The position numbers and the translations under genes were made by a program. A DNA stretch of 64,000 nucleotides, from the NCBI RefSeq assembly GCF_000969445.1, contig NZ_JZEY01000061.1:669501-733500 (forward strand), given 5' to 3'. This DNA comes from Devosia chinhatensis. GTDB lineage: Bacteria; Pseudomonadota; Alphaproteobacteria; Rhizobiales; Devosiaceae. The notes under the pieces are model-generated. The model was not told the DNA's origin. It searched no databases and saw nothing but the letters and a program-made list of their open reading frames with translations. Within the stretch, counting starts at the first letter, position 1. Each line of letters opens with the position of its first letter. Positions 8,759 to 17,496 of the stretch are shown here, piece after piece.

Positions 8759-9630
8759 CAGGCAGCCTCGCTGCGCGTCCAGGCGCCCGTCGCGGGATCG
8801 AGGCGCCCGGCCCATTCGCGCTCGGCCGGCCCGGTCAGGACCACATGGTCATTGTCGAGCCAGTCCACGACGAGGTCCCCGCCGGGCACCGTGACCACGG
8901 CCTTGCGACCGGTGCGCCGCGTCCGGGCGCCGTTGACCAGGGCCGCGCAGGCCGCCGTGCCGCAGGCCTGGGTCAGCCCGGCCCCGCGTTCCCAGGTGCG
9001 CAGGATGATGCGCTCGGCATTGACGACATTGGCGATGGAAATATTGCACCGCTCGGGAAAGAGCGGATGGTTTTCGAGCAGCGGGCCGAAGCGGTCCAGC
9101 GCATAGGACCAGACATCGTCCTTGACCCAGAAGGTGGCGTGCGGATTGCCCATCGAGGCCACCGACGGAGAATGAAGCACCGGCGCATCGATCGGCCCGA
9201 TCTGCAGTTCGACCTGGCGGGTATCGGCGAATTCCTCGTTGAGGGGTATGTCGTACCAGGCGAATTTGGGCGTACCCATGTCGACACTGATCTGGCCGTC
9301 CTCGGCTTCCTCCCCGAAGATGATGCCGGCCAGGGTCTCGAAGGTGAAGCGCTGCCGACCCTTTTCGGCCGAGAGCGCCTGGACCACGCAGCGCATGCCA
9401 TTGCCGCAGGCCTGGGCCAGCGTGCCGTCCGAATTGATGATCTCGATGTGATGGGCCGTGCCGGGCGTGCGCGGATCATGGATGGCCATGATCTGGTCGA
9501 AGCGGGTTTCGGGCCGGGCATTGATGGCAATGGCGGCCTGCGGGCTGACGCGCGCCGCCGTGCCGCGCAGGTCGGCCACGATGATCTGGTTGCCCAGCCC
9601 GTTCATCTTCAAAAAGGGGACGTCGCTCAC
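8758..9630 (-). CDS. dapF: Diaminopimelate epimerase
   Basis: A 290-residue DapF that interconverts LL- and meso-diaminopimelate for lysine and peptidoglycan synthesis. The two catalytic cysteines are C75 (QACGNGMRC) and C223 (QACGTAAC), and the start [13 protein letters not shown] is characteristic (usually MxGxGND, here GNQ). The stop codon overlaps the mtaB ATG, so the two are translationally coupled. It shares the aspartate-family pathway with asd at 36285. Confidence 0.96.
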   Translation of the reverse strand: MSDVPFLKMNGLGNQIIVADLRGTAARVSPQAAIAINARPETRFDQIMAIHDPRTPGTAHHIEIINSDGTLAQACGNGMRCVVQALSAEKGRQRFTFETLAGIIFGEEAEDGQISVDMGTPKFAWYDIPLNEEFADTRQVELQIGPIDAPVLHSPSVASMGNPHATFWVKDDVWSYALDRFGPLLENHPLFPERCNISIANVVNAERIILRTWERGAGLTQACGTAACAALVNGARTRRTGRKAVVTVPGGDLVVDWLDNDHVVLTGPAEREWAGRLDPATGAWTRSEAA

Positions 9631-9895
9631 TGCCGTCTTCCGGGATTGCTGCGGGTTTGCAGCCTTTGCGCCCTATATGGCGGATGTGTCGGCAAAATTC
9701 CAGCGCGTCCGGTTTCGACCGCCCGGCCGGCACAGGCCGCATTCCCGAAAAAGAGACAATTTTCTTTTATTTTTAACCACTTGAGCCGGGTCCGATCTTA
9801 ACCAGTCCAGCAGCTTTGAGATGCGGGAGACCACGATTTCGCTAGTGTGGCAGGCGAAGAATTGTCGTCCGTTTGCCACTTTCGGAGTCCGACCT

Positions 9896-10855
9896 ATGAA
9901 TATGCCCATGATGACCGACCAGATCATCACCGACTGGCAGCCGCATTATCCCAAGCTGTGGGGCAACCAGTCCCTGCGCCTCAGCCATAGCCTGGCCAAT
10001 TCACCTCTCTTTACCGACGAAGCGCTGGCGCGGCTGATCGAGAAGAGCCCGCGCGAAGCCTATCACGTCAATTATTCGCAGAAGACGCCGGGCAACCCAC
10101 CCAAGCGCCGCGAAGGCCAGATCCGCAACCTGTCGGGCGCCGAGGTCATCGAGACCGTGCGCCAGGGCAATATCTGGGTGAACCTGACGGCCCCGGCCAA
10201 GACCGATCCCGCCTATGGCGAACTGCTCGACAGCCTTTATGCCGAGTTCGAGGAGCGCGTGCCGGGCTTTGCGTCCTACAAGCGCAACCTGACCATTCTC
10301 ATCTCCTCGCCCAACGTGTCGGTGAAGTATCATTCGGACGTGCCCGGCCAGAGCCTCTGGCAGGTGCGCGGCACCAAGAAGGTCTACGTCTATCCCGCCC
10401 AGGCCCCGTTCATCTCCCAGCCGGCGCTGGAAAAGCTGATCCTGGGCAAGCTGCGCGAAACCGACATGCCCTTCGAGCCCTGGTTCGACGACTTCGCCCA
10501 GGTCTATGACCTCGAAGCGGGGCAGATGCTGCACTGGCCGCTCAACGGTCCGCATCGCGTCGTCAATCACGGCATGCTCAATGTCAGCTTTACCACCGAG
10601 CACTGGACCGACGACCTGCGCAAGCATTACGCGGTCAACTATGCCAATGGCGTGCTGCGCGACAAGCTGGGCGCCAAGTCGCTCAGCCAGCAGGTGACGG
10701 GCCTCTCCTACATGGCCAAGCTGGGTCTGGCCGGCGCGGTCAAGTTCAGCCCGCTCAACCCGCAGAAAAAGAAGGTCTATACGGTCGATTTCGAAGTCGA
10801 TCCGGCCGCGCCCGAAGGCGTGCGCGACATTCCAGCCCACAGCTTCGAAAAATGA
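9896..10855 (+). CDS. JmjC/cupin-like protein, probable Fe(II)/2-oxoglutarate oxygenase fold
   Basis: A 319-residue protein with a cupin-type double-stranded beta-helix core. The HxD half of a metal triad is KYHSDVPG (H146, D148), followed by WQVRGTKKVYVYP, and a distal histidine candidate is H220 in NGPHRVVN (H213 is an alternative). This matches the HxD...H arrangement of JmjC/cupin_8 hydroxylases, although the sequence is divergent. I chose the ATG at 9896 because GGAG lies 9 nt upstream. The stop overlaps the BioF2-like gene (ATGA), so the two form an operon. The substrate is unknown; a bacterial-surface or amino-acid hydroxylase is only a guess. Confidence 0.7.
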   Translation: MNMPMMTDQIITDWQPHYPKLWGNQSLRLSHSLANSPLFTDEALARLIEKSPREAYHVNYSQKTPGNPPKRREGQIRNLSGAEVIETVRQGNIWVNLTAPAKTDPAYGELLDSLYAEFEERVPGFASYKRNLTILISSPNVSVKYHSDVPGQSLWQVRGTKKVYVYPAQAPFISQPALEKLILGKLRETDMPFEPWFDDFAQVYDLEAGQMLHWPLNGPHRVVNHGMLNVSFTTEHWTDDLRKHYAVNYANGVLRDKLGAKSLSQQVTGLSYMAKLGLAGAVKFSPLNPQKKKVYTVDFEVDPAAPEGVRDIPAHSFEK

Positions 10856-12051
10856 TGCTGACCGACACCCTCGAGTTTGCCGACCGCCGTCTCGACGCCG
10901 CGGCCGCAGCCGGATTTGCGCTGAGCGCCGGGGTCCTCGCCAATCGCGAGGCCCTGGACGCGCTGGCCGATCGCTGGCTGTCTCTGGAAATTGCCAGTTC
11001 CGATACCGGCCTGTTCCAGAGCCTGGGCTGGGCGCGGGCGATCTACGATTTCGAGGCCAGTCGCGGCAACAAGGATTTTGACCCGGTCATCGTGACCCTC
11101 GAGCAGGGCCGGCGGCTTGTCGGCATCCTGCCGCTCGAACGCATCCGCACGCTGTCGCGCACGGTGCTGGTGCCGCTTGGCAATGCCTTCGGGCAATATG
11201 CCGGTGCACTTCTGGCGCCCGGCGTCGACGCCCGTGCAGCTATCGACACCATGCTCGCCAAAGCCATCGGCAGCGGACCATGCGACTTCGTCAGCCTGCT
11301 CAAGGTGCGTGACGGCTCCGCGCTCGATCGCGGACTGCCCCCCACCAAGGCGACGACCGGCGCCGAACAGGGCGCGCCCTTCGTGGCGCTGGACGGATTT
11401 GCCGATTTCGCCAGCTATTTCCAGACCATCCGCACCAAGACGCGCAAGAACATGCGCAATGCGCGCAACCGCCTCGAGCGGGAAGGGCATGTCGAACACC
11501 GCCTCGTCACCGATCCGGCCGAGCGTCTTGCACTTGTGGACCGCACGCTGAGCGGCCGCGCCGAGAGGCTGCGCGACCAGGGCCTCACCTCCAGGGCCTT
11601 CCGCGACAGCGGCTTTCCCCAATTCTGCCGCAGCCTTGTGGGGCGCAATGACGTGACCCTGGCGGCTTTCTCGCTGACCCATGAGGGCAAGCCAATCGCC
11701 GAACAATGGGGTTTTGTGCATGCCGGGCGCTATTACGCCTTCATCGCCAGCCGCGACTTTTCCAATTCCGAGGAGAGCCCGGGCAAGCTGCACCTGGGCG
11801 AAATCCTCGAAGCCTGCTCTGAAATGGGCATTGTCGGCTGTGACCTCGGTGTGCCGGCCATGCCCTATAAGCTGACTTTCGCCACCCAGACGGTGACCGT
11901 GCGCGACTATGCCCTGCCGGTGACGCCGAAAGGCTGGATGATCATCCATCTTTGGGACATGCGCCTGCGGCCCGCTCTCAAGGCCTTGGCGATGCGTATG
12001 CCGAGCGATTGGCGCAGCCGGGTCATGAAGCTTTTCGGCCACGGTCATTGA
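10852..12051 (+). CDS. BioF2-like / CelD-type GNAT acetyltransferase
   Basis: A 399-residue protein of the BioF2-like (COG5653, CelD/BcsL) acetyltransferase group. The C-terminal GNAT domain shows TKTRKNMRNARNRLEREG near residue 195, a basic helix typical of the family, and the SEESPGKLHLGEILEAC and CDLGVPAMPYK segments near 308-345. Relatives occur in cellulose, exopolysaccharide and peptidoglycan-peptide loci, where they acylate sugars or amino acids. No polysaccharide genes adjoin it here. It is translationally coupled to the preceding JmjC-like gene, and that pairing is the only functional clue. Confidence 0.75.
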   Translation: MMLTDTLEFADRRLDAAAAAGFALSAGVLANREALDALADRWLSLEIASSDTGLFQSLGWARAIYDFEASRGNKDFDPVIVTLEQGRRLVGILPLERIRTLSRTVLVPLGNAFGQYAGALLAPGVDARAAIDTMLAKAIGSGPCDFVSLLKVRDGSALDRGLPPTKATTGAEQGAPFVALDGFADFASYFQTIRTKTRKNMRNARNRLEREGHVEHRLVTDPAERLALVDRTLSGRAERLRDQGLTSRAFRDSGFPQFCRSLVGRNDVTLAAFSLTHEGKPIAEQWGFVHAGRYYAFIASRDFSNSEESPGKLHLGEILEACSEMGIVGCDLGVPAMPYKLTFATQTVTVRDYALPVTPKGWMIIHLWDMRLRPALKALAMRMPSDWRSRVMKLFGHGH

Positions 12052-12300
12052 CCTCCGACCGGGGCGGCGGCCAAGGCACAGGAAATTGCCTCTTTTTCTT
12101 GACTCCCCGCCCCGTTTGACCTAAAGCCACCCCGTTCATCAGGCTTTTGCTCCTGACCAGCCGACCGGGACCCCGCAGGGGTTCGACGATCCCGGAGGCC
12201 AACATCCGCCAGCGCGTTGCGCCCGCGGGTGGGTTTTGCATTTGGCCTTTTGACACTTATCTCTCCGGGGGCTGATCCCCGTGAGCGAAAAGGAAAACAG
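12052..12300 (+). promoter_or_regulatory. Structured upstream region of ffh
   Basis: A gene-free 249-nt stretch before ffh. It holds a nested hairpin: CCGGGA at 12165-12170 pairs with TCCCGG at 12190-12195, enclosing CCCC (12171-12174) and GGGG (12178-12181). TTGACA-like -35 boxes lie at 12099 (TTGACT) and 12250 (TTGACA) but no convincing -10 follows. The ribosome site AGGAAA is at 12291. There is no sign of SRP RNA here. Confidence 0.35.
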
Positions 12301-13887
12301 ATGTTCGAGAGCCTCTCAGACCGGCTTGGCAAGATTTTCGATGGACTTCGCGGACGCGGCGCGCTCAACGCTGCCGATGTCGATGCGGCCATGCGCGAAA
12401 TCCGCCGGGCGCTGATCGAGGCTGACGTCTCGCTCGAAGTTGTGCGTGCCTTTGTCGAGCAGGTGCGCGAGCGCGCCGTCGGCGCCGAAGTCACCCGCTC
12501 GGTGACGCCGGGCCAGCAGGTGGTCAAGATCGTCAATGACGAGCTGGTCCAGGTGCTGGGTTCGGACGCCGTCAGCATCGACCTCAATGCCCCCGCACCC
12601 GTCACCCTCCTGATGGTGGGCCTGCAGGGCTCGGGCAAGACCACCACCACCGCCAAGATCGCCAAGCGCCTCAAGGACCGCCAGAAGAAAAAGGTTCTGC
12701 TCGCTTCGCTCGATACCCGCCGCCCGGCGGCCATGGAGCAGCTGCGCGTCCTGGGCGAACAGGTGGGCGTCGATACCCTGCCGATCGTCACCTCGGAAAG
12801 CCCGGTCGAAATCGCGCGCCGCGCCGAGCGCGAGGGCCGCCTGGGCGGCTATGACGTGCTCATCCTCGACACGGCCGGCCGCACCCATATCGACGACGAG
12901 CTGATGGCAGAGACCGTCAGCATCAAGGACATCGCCAGACCGCACGAAATCCTGCTGGTGGTGGACGCGCTGACCGGCCAGGACGCCATCAACGTGGCGC
13001 GATCCTTCGACGGACGCCTGGACGTCACCGGCATCGTCATGACCCGCGTCGACGGCGATGGCCGGGGCGGCGCGGCCCTCTCCATGCGCGCCGCGACCGG
13101 CAAGCCGATCAAGCTGATCGGTGTCGGCGAAAAGATGGATGCGCTGGAAGATTTCCATCCCAGCCGCATCGCCGACCGCATCCTGGGCATGGGCGACATC
13201 GTCAGCCTCGTCGAAAAGGCGGCCGAACACGTCACGGCCGAAGACGCGGCCAAGATGGCCAAGAAGCTCAAGAAGGGCTCCTTCGACTTCGACGACCTGC
13301 GCGCCCAGTTGCAGCAGATGAAGAAGATGGGCGGCATGGGCGGCCTCATGGGCATGCTGCCCGGTGCAGGCCAGCTCAAGAAGGCCATGGCCGGCGCCAG
13401 CATCGACGAGAAGGTGTTCGATCGCCAGGTCGCCATCATCAATTCCATGACCAAGGCCGAACGCGCCAATCCCGACCTGCTCAATGCCAGCCGCCGCAAG
13501 CGCATCGCTGCCGGTGCCGGCGTGGAGGTCAGCGAGATCAACAAGCTCGCCAAGCAGCACCGCCAGATGGCCGACATGATGAAAAAGGTCGGCAAGGGTG
13601 GCATGGGCGCGCTGGGCGGCATGTTTGGCGGCAAGATGGGCGGCATGCTCGGTGGCATGCCCGACCTCAGCAAAATGGACCCCAAGCAACTCGAGCAGAT
13701 GGCGCGCCAGGCCGGGATCGATCCCGAGCAGCTCAAGGGCCTGCCCTCGGCCGACCTGCCTTCGGCGCAGAAGGCATTGCCCAGCGATGTCAACGCGCTT
13801 CTCAAATCCTCCGGCGGACCGGTGCTACCCGGTCTGGGCGGAGCGCCCCGTTTCCCTGGCCTGCCCGGCCTGGGCAAGAAGAAATAA
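12301..13887 (+). CDS. ffh: Signal recognition particle protein Ffh
   Basis: A 528-residue SRP54 homologue that binds signal peptides and 4.5S RNA and delivers ribosomes to FtsY. The N domain covers about residues 1-90. The GTPase domain carries the P-loop GLQGSGKT near 105-113, DTAGR and TRVDGDGRGG, and a methionine- and glycine-rich M domain runs from about 330 to the end (repeated GMGG/KMGGM). The ATG at 12301 is preceded by AGGAAA. A longer frame opens upstream at 12217 but lacks family sequence. rpsP follows 33 nt downstream, an arrangement common in Rhizobiales (ffh-rpsP-rimM). Confidence 0.97.
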   Translation: MFESLSDRLGKIFDGLRGRGALNAADVDAAMREIRRALIEADVSLEVVRAFVEQVRERAVGAEVTRSVTPGQQVVKIVNDELVQVLGSDAVSIDLNAPAPVTLLMVGLQGSGKTTTTAKIAKRLKDRQKKKVLLASLDTRRPAAMEQLRVLGEQVGVDTLPIVTSESPVEIARRAEREGRLGGYDVLILDTAGRTHIDDELMAETVSIKDIARPHEILLVVDALTGQDAINVARSFDGRLDVTGIVMTRVDGDGRGGAALSMRAATGKPIKLIGVGEKMDALEDFHPSRIADRILGMGDIVSLVEKAAEHVTAEDAAKMAKKLKKGSFDFDDLRAQLQQMKKMGGMGGLMGMLPGAGQLKKAMAGASIDEKVFDRQVAIINSMTKAERANPDLLNASRRKRIAAGAGVEVSEINKLAKQHRQMADMMKKVGKGGMGALGGMFGGKMGGMLGGMPDLSKMDPKQLEQMARQAGIDPEQLKGLPSADLPSAQKALPSDVNALLKSSGGPVLPGLGGAPRFPGLPGLGKKK

Positions 13888-13920
13888 CCGAACACAACGA
13901 TTTACTGACAGGACTGAAAA

Positions 13921-14283
13921 ATGGCTCTCAAGATCCGCCTCGCCCGCGCCGGCACCAAGAAGCGTCCCTTCTACCACATCGTCATCGCCGATGCCCGTTC
14001 GCCGCGCGATGGCCGCTTCATCGAGAAGATCGGCACCTTCAACCCGCTGCTGGCCAAGGATGCCGAGAACCGCGTCGTGCTGAACACCGAACGCGCCCAG
14101 CACTGGGTCGGCGTTGGCGCCCAGCCGACCGATCGCGTGCTGCGTTTCCTCGACGCTGCAGGCCTGGCCAAGCGCGAAGCCCGCAACAACCCGAACAAGG
14201 CCGTTCCCGGCGAAAAGGCCAAGGAACGCGCTGAAGAAAAGGCTGCCAAGGCCGCAGCCGTTGCCGAAGGCTCGGCTGAATAA
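13921..14283 (+). CDS. rpsP: 30S ribosomal protein S16
   Basis: A 120-residue S16, a small-subunit assembly protein. The start [21 protein letters not shown], the [15 protein letters not shown] segment and an alanine/lysine-rich C-terminal extension after residue 90 are typical of alphaproteobacteria. An AGGAC ribosome site lies upstream. It follows ffh closely, but rimM and trmD, which usually come next in many genomes, are absent: a strong terminator follows directly and leuB is convergent. Confidence 0.98.
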   Translation: MALKIRLARAGTKKRPFYHIVIADARSPRDGRFIEKIGTFNPLLAKDAENRVVLNTERAQHWVGVGAQPTDRVLRFLDAAGLAKREARNNPNKAVPGEKAKERAEEKAAKAAAVAEGSAE

Positions 14284-14304
14284 GTCCGGCAGAGCTGGAA
14301 TGAG

Positions 14305-14340
14305 AAAAGCCCCGGTGGAAACACCGGGGCTTTTTTGTTT
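14305..14340. terminator. Bidirectional rho-independent terminator between rpsP and leuB
   Basis: A perfect GC-rich stem AGCCCCGGTG / CACCGGGGCT with a GAAA tetraloop. It is flanked by an A-run on the left and a T-run on the right, so it can stop both the rpsP transcript and the convergent leuB transcript. Confidence 0.92.
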
Positions 14341-14388
14341 TGGATCACCGGGACATGCCCGATGGCCAGGATGGCGCCAGGGCCTGGC

Positions 14389-15489
14389 TTACTGCTTGAG
14401 CTTGGCCAGGATCGCGGCGCCCATCTCTTCGGTGCCGATGGTCTTGCGATTGTCCTGGGCAATGTCGGCGGTGCGCAGGCCGTCGCTCAGCACGGCGGAA
14501 ATAGCGCCTTCGAGCTTGTTGGCCAGCTCGATCATGTTGAACGAATAGCGCAGGGCCATGGCAACCGAAGCGATCATGGCGATGGGATTGGCAATGCCTT
14601 GGCCGGCAATGTCCGGGGCCGAGCCATGGACGGGCTCGTAGAAGGCCTTGCGCTTGCCGGTGACCGGATCGGGTGCGCCCAGCGAGGCCGAGGGGAGCAT
14701 GCCCAGCGAACCGGTCAGCATCGCCGCGACGTCCGAGAGGATGTCGCCGAAGAGATTGTCGGTGACCATGACGTCGAACTGCTTGGGCGTGCGCACCAGC
14801 TGCATGGCGGCATTGTCGGCCAGAATGTGATGCAGCTCAACATCGGAATAATCCTTGCCGACAGTCTTGACCACTTCGTCCCAGAGCACGCCGGACTTCA
14901 TGACGTTCTTCTTGTCGGCCGAATGCACCTTGCCCGAACGCGTGCGGGCCAGATCGAAGGCGACGCGGGCGATGCGGTCGATCTCGTAGGTTTCGTAGAC
15001 CTGGGTGTCGATGGCGCGCTTCTGGCCATCGCCGAGATCGGTAATGGTCTTGGGTTCACCGAAATAGACGCCGCCGGTCAGCTCGCGCACGATGAGGATG
15101 TCGAGCCCCTCGACCAGTTCGCGCTTGAGCGAGGAGGCATCGGCCAGGGCCGGATAGCAGATGGCGGGCCGCAGATTGGCAAACACCGCCAGTTCCTTGC
15201 GGAGCCGCAGCAGGGCGGCTTCCGGGCGGTGCTCATAGGGCACGTTGTCCCATTTGGGTCCGCCCACGGCCCCGAAGATCACCGCATCGGCAGCCTTGGC
15301 CTTGGCGACGTCCTCGTCGGTGATGGCCACGCCATGGGCATCGTAAGCCGCGCCGCCGGCAAGGCCCGTATCGGTCGAGAAATCGGTCAGCCCCTCGGCA
15401 TTGGTCCAGGCAATGAGCTTTTCCACCTCGACCATGATCTCGGTGCCGATGCCGTCGCCGGGCAGAAGGAAAAGGGAATGGGTGGCCAT
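14389..15489 (-). CDS. leuB: 3-isopropylmalate dehydrogenase
   Basis: A 366-residue NAD-dependent 3-isopropylmalate dehydrogenase, the third step of leucine synthesis. It shows the start [25 protein letters not shown] near the substrate site, the [11 protein letters not shown] tyrosine helix and the metal aspartates in [10 protein letters not shown]. The ATG at 15489 has a GAGGAG ribosome site; frames opening further upstream are not conserved. It is on the same strand as leuD and ridA, separated from them by the CPBP protease gene and a small hairpin. Confidence 0.97.
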   Translation of the reverse strand: MATHSLFLLPGDGIGTEIMVEVEKLIAWTNAEGLTDFSTDTGLAGGAAYDAHGVAITDEDVAKAKAADAVIFGAVGGPKWDNVPYEHRPEAALLRLRKELAVFANLRPAICYPALADASSLKRELVEGLDILIVRELTGGVYFGEPKTITDLGDGQKRAIDTQVYETYEIDRIARVAFDLARTRSGKVHSADKKNVMKSGVLWDEVVKTVGKDYSDVELHHILADNAAMQLVRTPKQFDVMVTDNLFGDILSDVAAMLTGSLGMLPSASLGAPDPVTGKRKAFYEPVHGSAPDIAGQGIANPIAMIASVAMALRYSFNMIELANKLEGAISAVLSDGLRTADIAQDNRKTIGTEEMGAAILAKLKQ

Positions 15490-15549
15490 GATGGGAAAAC
15501 TCCTCGCCGTACTGGTGGGTACACCTGGCCGCGCACATAGCGGAATTTT

Positions 15550-15570
15550 ACCCGCCAAGGCAAGGCGGGT
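15550..15570 (-). terminator. Hairpin between the CPBP gene and leuB
   Basis: A 7-bp inverted repeat ACCCGCC / GGCGGGT with a 7-nt loop directly after the CPBP stop codon. There is no T-run, so it may be only a partial terminator or a stabilising 3' hairpin, allowing read-through into leuB. Confidence 0.35.
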
Positions 15571-16209
15571 TCAAACGAATCCGTTCCTGTCGAGCAGCAG
15601 CCAGAAGGCGAAGATATTGGTCAGGGCATGGGCCATGCTGACATAAAAGACCGAGCCGGTGCGCCAGGCGATCCAGTTCCAGAACAGCCCCAGCACGGCG
15701 GCGCCGCCGAGAAGGGCAGGCCAGTCGCCCTCGAAGGTGACGCCGACACTCAACGCCAGCGGCACGTGCCAGGCGGTGAAGAGAACCCAGCCCAGCCAGA
15801 AGCCGAGGCGTGGTCGATTGCGGAACGTGCCGATAAAGCCGCCGCGCCAGGCCATTTCCTCGAGCGGGCCGTTGATGACGGCCAGGAGGATGGCCAGCCA
15901 CATGCCGCCGCTGGTAAGGAAATTGGTATTGGGGGCAAAGGCGATGACGGCCACGATCCCGACCTGGGCGAGGAGAAGCGGCACCAGCCACCAGTCGCGC
16001 CAGGGCAGTTTTTCGGAGAAGAGGCCGCCTTCGTTGGCGGGCAGGGCATGCCAGCCGATGACTGGCAGGCAGAAAAACAGCCAGTAGAACGTCAGCGCAA
16101 AGAGATAGCCTGCCCGCGGATCCCAGCTGGTCAGCGCCGGCACGAGCCAGAGCAGCGCCCCGATTAGGAGCGCCGCATGCGCGACCAGCGCGATCTGCTT
16201 TCGGTTCAT
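15571..16209 (-). CDS. CPBP family intramembrane metalloprotease
   Basis: A 212-residue protein with about six membrane helices and the CPBP (Abi/CAAX protease-like) signature: EEMAWRG near residue 118 (an EExxxRG variant), a second motif FTAWHVPLAL carrying a metal-ligand histidine near 148, and a C-terminal AHALTNIFAFW with the last histidine. Rce1-type relatives cleave prenylated proteins in eukaryotes; bacterial members are of mostly unknown substrate, some acting in bacteriocin immunity. It sits between ridA and leuB and is probably co-transcribed with leuD-ridA, which gives no obvious functional link. Confidence 0.85.
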   Translation of the reverse strand: MNRKQIALVAHAALLIGALLWLVPALTSWDPRAGYLFALTFYWLFFCLPVIGWHALPANEGGLFSEKLPWRDWWLVPLLLAQVGIVAVIAFAPNTNFLTSGGMWLAILLAVINGPLEEMAWRGGFIGTFRNRPRLGFWLGWVLFTAWHVPLALSVGVTFEGDWPALLGGAAVLGLFWNWIAWRTGSVFYVSMAHALTNIFAFWLLLDRNGFV

Positions 16210-16221
16210 CGCCCGAAGGGT

Positions 16222-16617
16222 TCAGGAATGGCTGGTGGCAGCGCCGATGCGGGCGGTGACTTCGATCTCGATCTTCATACCCTCCTCGATCATCTGCACG
16301 ATCAGCATGGAGGCGGCAGGGCGGATGTCCTTGAACACCGGACCGACAGCGGCGACGACCTCGTCGACGAGGCTGCGATCGCCGACATAATAGACGACGC
16401 GGACGGTGTCCTGGAGCGAGGAGCCGGCTTCGCGCAGGGCCTTGTCGATGGTGGCCAGCGCGTTCCGCGCCTGCTCGCCCACGCTCTCGGGCATGGTCAT
16501 GGAGGCATAATCATAGCCGGTCGTACCCGAGACATAGACACTGTCCTCGTGGCGCACGGCGCGGGAATAGCCGAAGGTGGCTTCAAACGGGGAGCCGGTC
16601 GAGACGCGCTGAACCAT
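16222..16617 (-). CDS. RidA family protein (YjgF/YER057c/UK114)
   Basis: A 131-residue Rid-family protein. RidA deaminates reactive enamines and imines that leak from PLP enzymes, including those affecting branched-chain amino acid synthesis. The family core is seen in SGTTGYDY, the central YVGDRSLVDEV region and the C-terminal SMLIVQMIEEGMKIEIEV. The arginine that holds the carboxylate in true RidA proteins is not obvious at the expected place (PAASM replaces PARS), so it belongs more likely to another Rid subgroup. It starts 11 nt after leuD, fitting a role next to leucine synthesis. Confidence 0.82.
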   Translation of the reverse strand: MVQRVSTGSPFEATFGYSRAVRHEDSVYVSGTTGYDYASMTMPESVGEQARNALATIDKALREAGSSLQDTVRVVYYVGDRSLVDEVVAAVGPVFKDIRPAASMLIVQMIEEGMKIEIEVTARIGAATSHS

Positions 16618-16628
16618 TTTTAATGACC

Positions 16629-17234
16629 TCAGAGCCAGGGGCGTTCGGCCGCCATCTTGCCCTCGAAGGCGGAGATGGACGGGTCGGACTTGAGCGTACC
16701 GGCAATGTCGTCGAGGCCCTCGAGCAGGATCTGCTTGCGGGACGGGTCGATGTCGAAATGCAGTTCCCCGCCATCGGGACCGCGAATGGTCTGGGCCTCG
16801 AGATCGATCGAGAGCGTGGCATTGGCCCCGCGCTCGGCATCGTCGAGCAAAAGCTTGAGCTGCTCGGGCGACACCACGATGGGCAGGATGCCGTTCTTGA
16901 AGCAATTGTTGTAGAAAATGTCGGCAAAGCTGGTGGAGATCACGCAGCGCACGCCGAAATCGAGCAGCGCCCAGGGAGCGTGTTCACGGCTGGACCCACA
17001 ACCGAAATTGTCACCGGCGATGATCACCTGCGCCTGCCGGTAGGCGGGCTTGTTGAGCACGAAGTCAGGGTTCTCCGAGCCATCCTCGTTATAGCGCATT
17101 TCCGAAAAGAGGGCAGTGCCCAGGCCCGTGCGCTTGATGGTCTTGAGGTATTGCTTGGGGATGATCATGTCGGTGTCGATATTGATGATCGGCAGGGGCG
17201 CCGCGACACCGGTCAGAGTGGTGAACTTATCCAT
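16629..17234 (-). CDS. leuD: 3-isopropylmalate dehydratase small subunit
   Basis: A 201-residue LeuD, the swivel-domain subunit that pairs with LeuC to isomerise isopropylmalate. Signatures are [16 protein letters not shown] near residue 20 and the [18 protein letters not shown] block near 75. leuC is not in this window. The ATG at 17234 gives the normal family length; the frame continues upstream but without homology. It leads a leuD-ridA-CPBP-leuB unit, probably from a promoter near 17416-17444. Confidence 0.96.
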   Translation of the reverse strand: MDKFTTLTGVAAPLPIINIDTDMIIPKQYLKTIKRTGLGTALFSEMRYNEDGSENPDFVLNKPAYRQAQVIIAGDNFGCGSSREHAPWALLDFGVRCVISTSFADIFYNNCFKNGILPIVVSPEQLKLLLDDAERGANATLSIDLEAQTIRGPDGGELHFDIDPSRKQILLEGLDDIAGTLKSDPSISAFEGKMAAERPWL

Positions 17235-17296
17235 GGGTTTGGGGACCTCGCTGTTGCATGCGTCATCGCGCGAAAACGGGCTTTCGGTCAAGGCCA

Positions 17297-17318
17297 AACC
17301 GTACCGAAGCGTACGGTT
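17297..17318. repeat. Inverted repeat in the leuD leader
   Basis: AACCGTAC at 17297-17304 and GTACGGTT at 17311-17318, a perfect 8-bp inverted repeat with a 6-nt spacer, 63 nt upstream of leuD. It could be a regulator operator or an RNA hairpin in the leader. A second smaller hairpin, CCATCG/CGATGG, lies at 17385-17399. Confidence 0.45.
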
Positions 17319-17415
17319 GGCGAGACGCTGCGGATCGACCGCGGTTGCACCGACGTCGTGATTTGGGAGTCTTTCATCTGGAGACCATCGAACCGATGGC
17401 CCGTGAGGGCAAGGA

Positions 17416-17444
17416 AATCCTGGATTGCCCGGCAGCGTTGTCAA
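17416..17444 (-). promoter_or_regulatory. leuD: Putative leuD promoter
   Basis: On the minus strand a perfect TTGACA (17439-17444) is followed after exactly 17 nt by AGGATT (17416-17421). The -10 is weak but the -35 and spacing are good. It would give a leader of about 170 nt carrying both hairpins noted at 17297 and 17385. Confidence 0.4.
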
Positions 17445-17496
17445 ACGGGCCTGCCTGTAATGTTCACGCGGTACAGTGTTCGTACGCGTCGCGATG

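Noticed and set aside
5735..9106. A 1123-codon open frame on the plus strand
   Set aside because: It lies opposite yciB, ftsY, mtaB and dapF, which all have clear family motifs; its translation is low-complexity Arg/Gly/His-rich, typical of antisense frames in GC-rich DNA.
12052..12300. SRP (4.5S) RNA gene next to ffh
   Set aside because: The conserved GGAA-tetraloop core of bacterial SRP RNA is not found in this stretch; the hairpins have other sequences.
17297..17318. Remains of a tetR gene next to the GTAC palindrome
   Set aside because: No frame in 17235-17496 resembles a helix-turn-helix regulator.
17235..17496. Leucine-rich leader peptide before leuD
   Set aside because: The only short ORF with an ATG in the leader on the right strand has no leucine run (it reads [10 protein letters not shown] at its start), so a classic leu attenuator is not supported.
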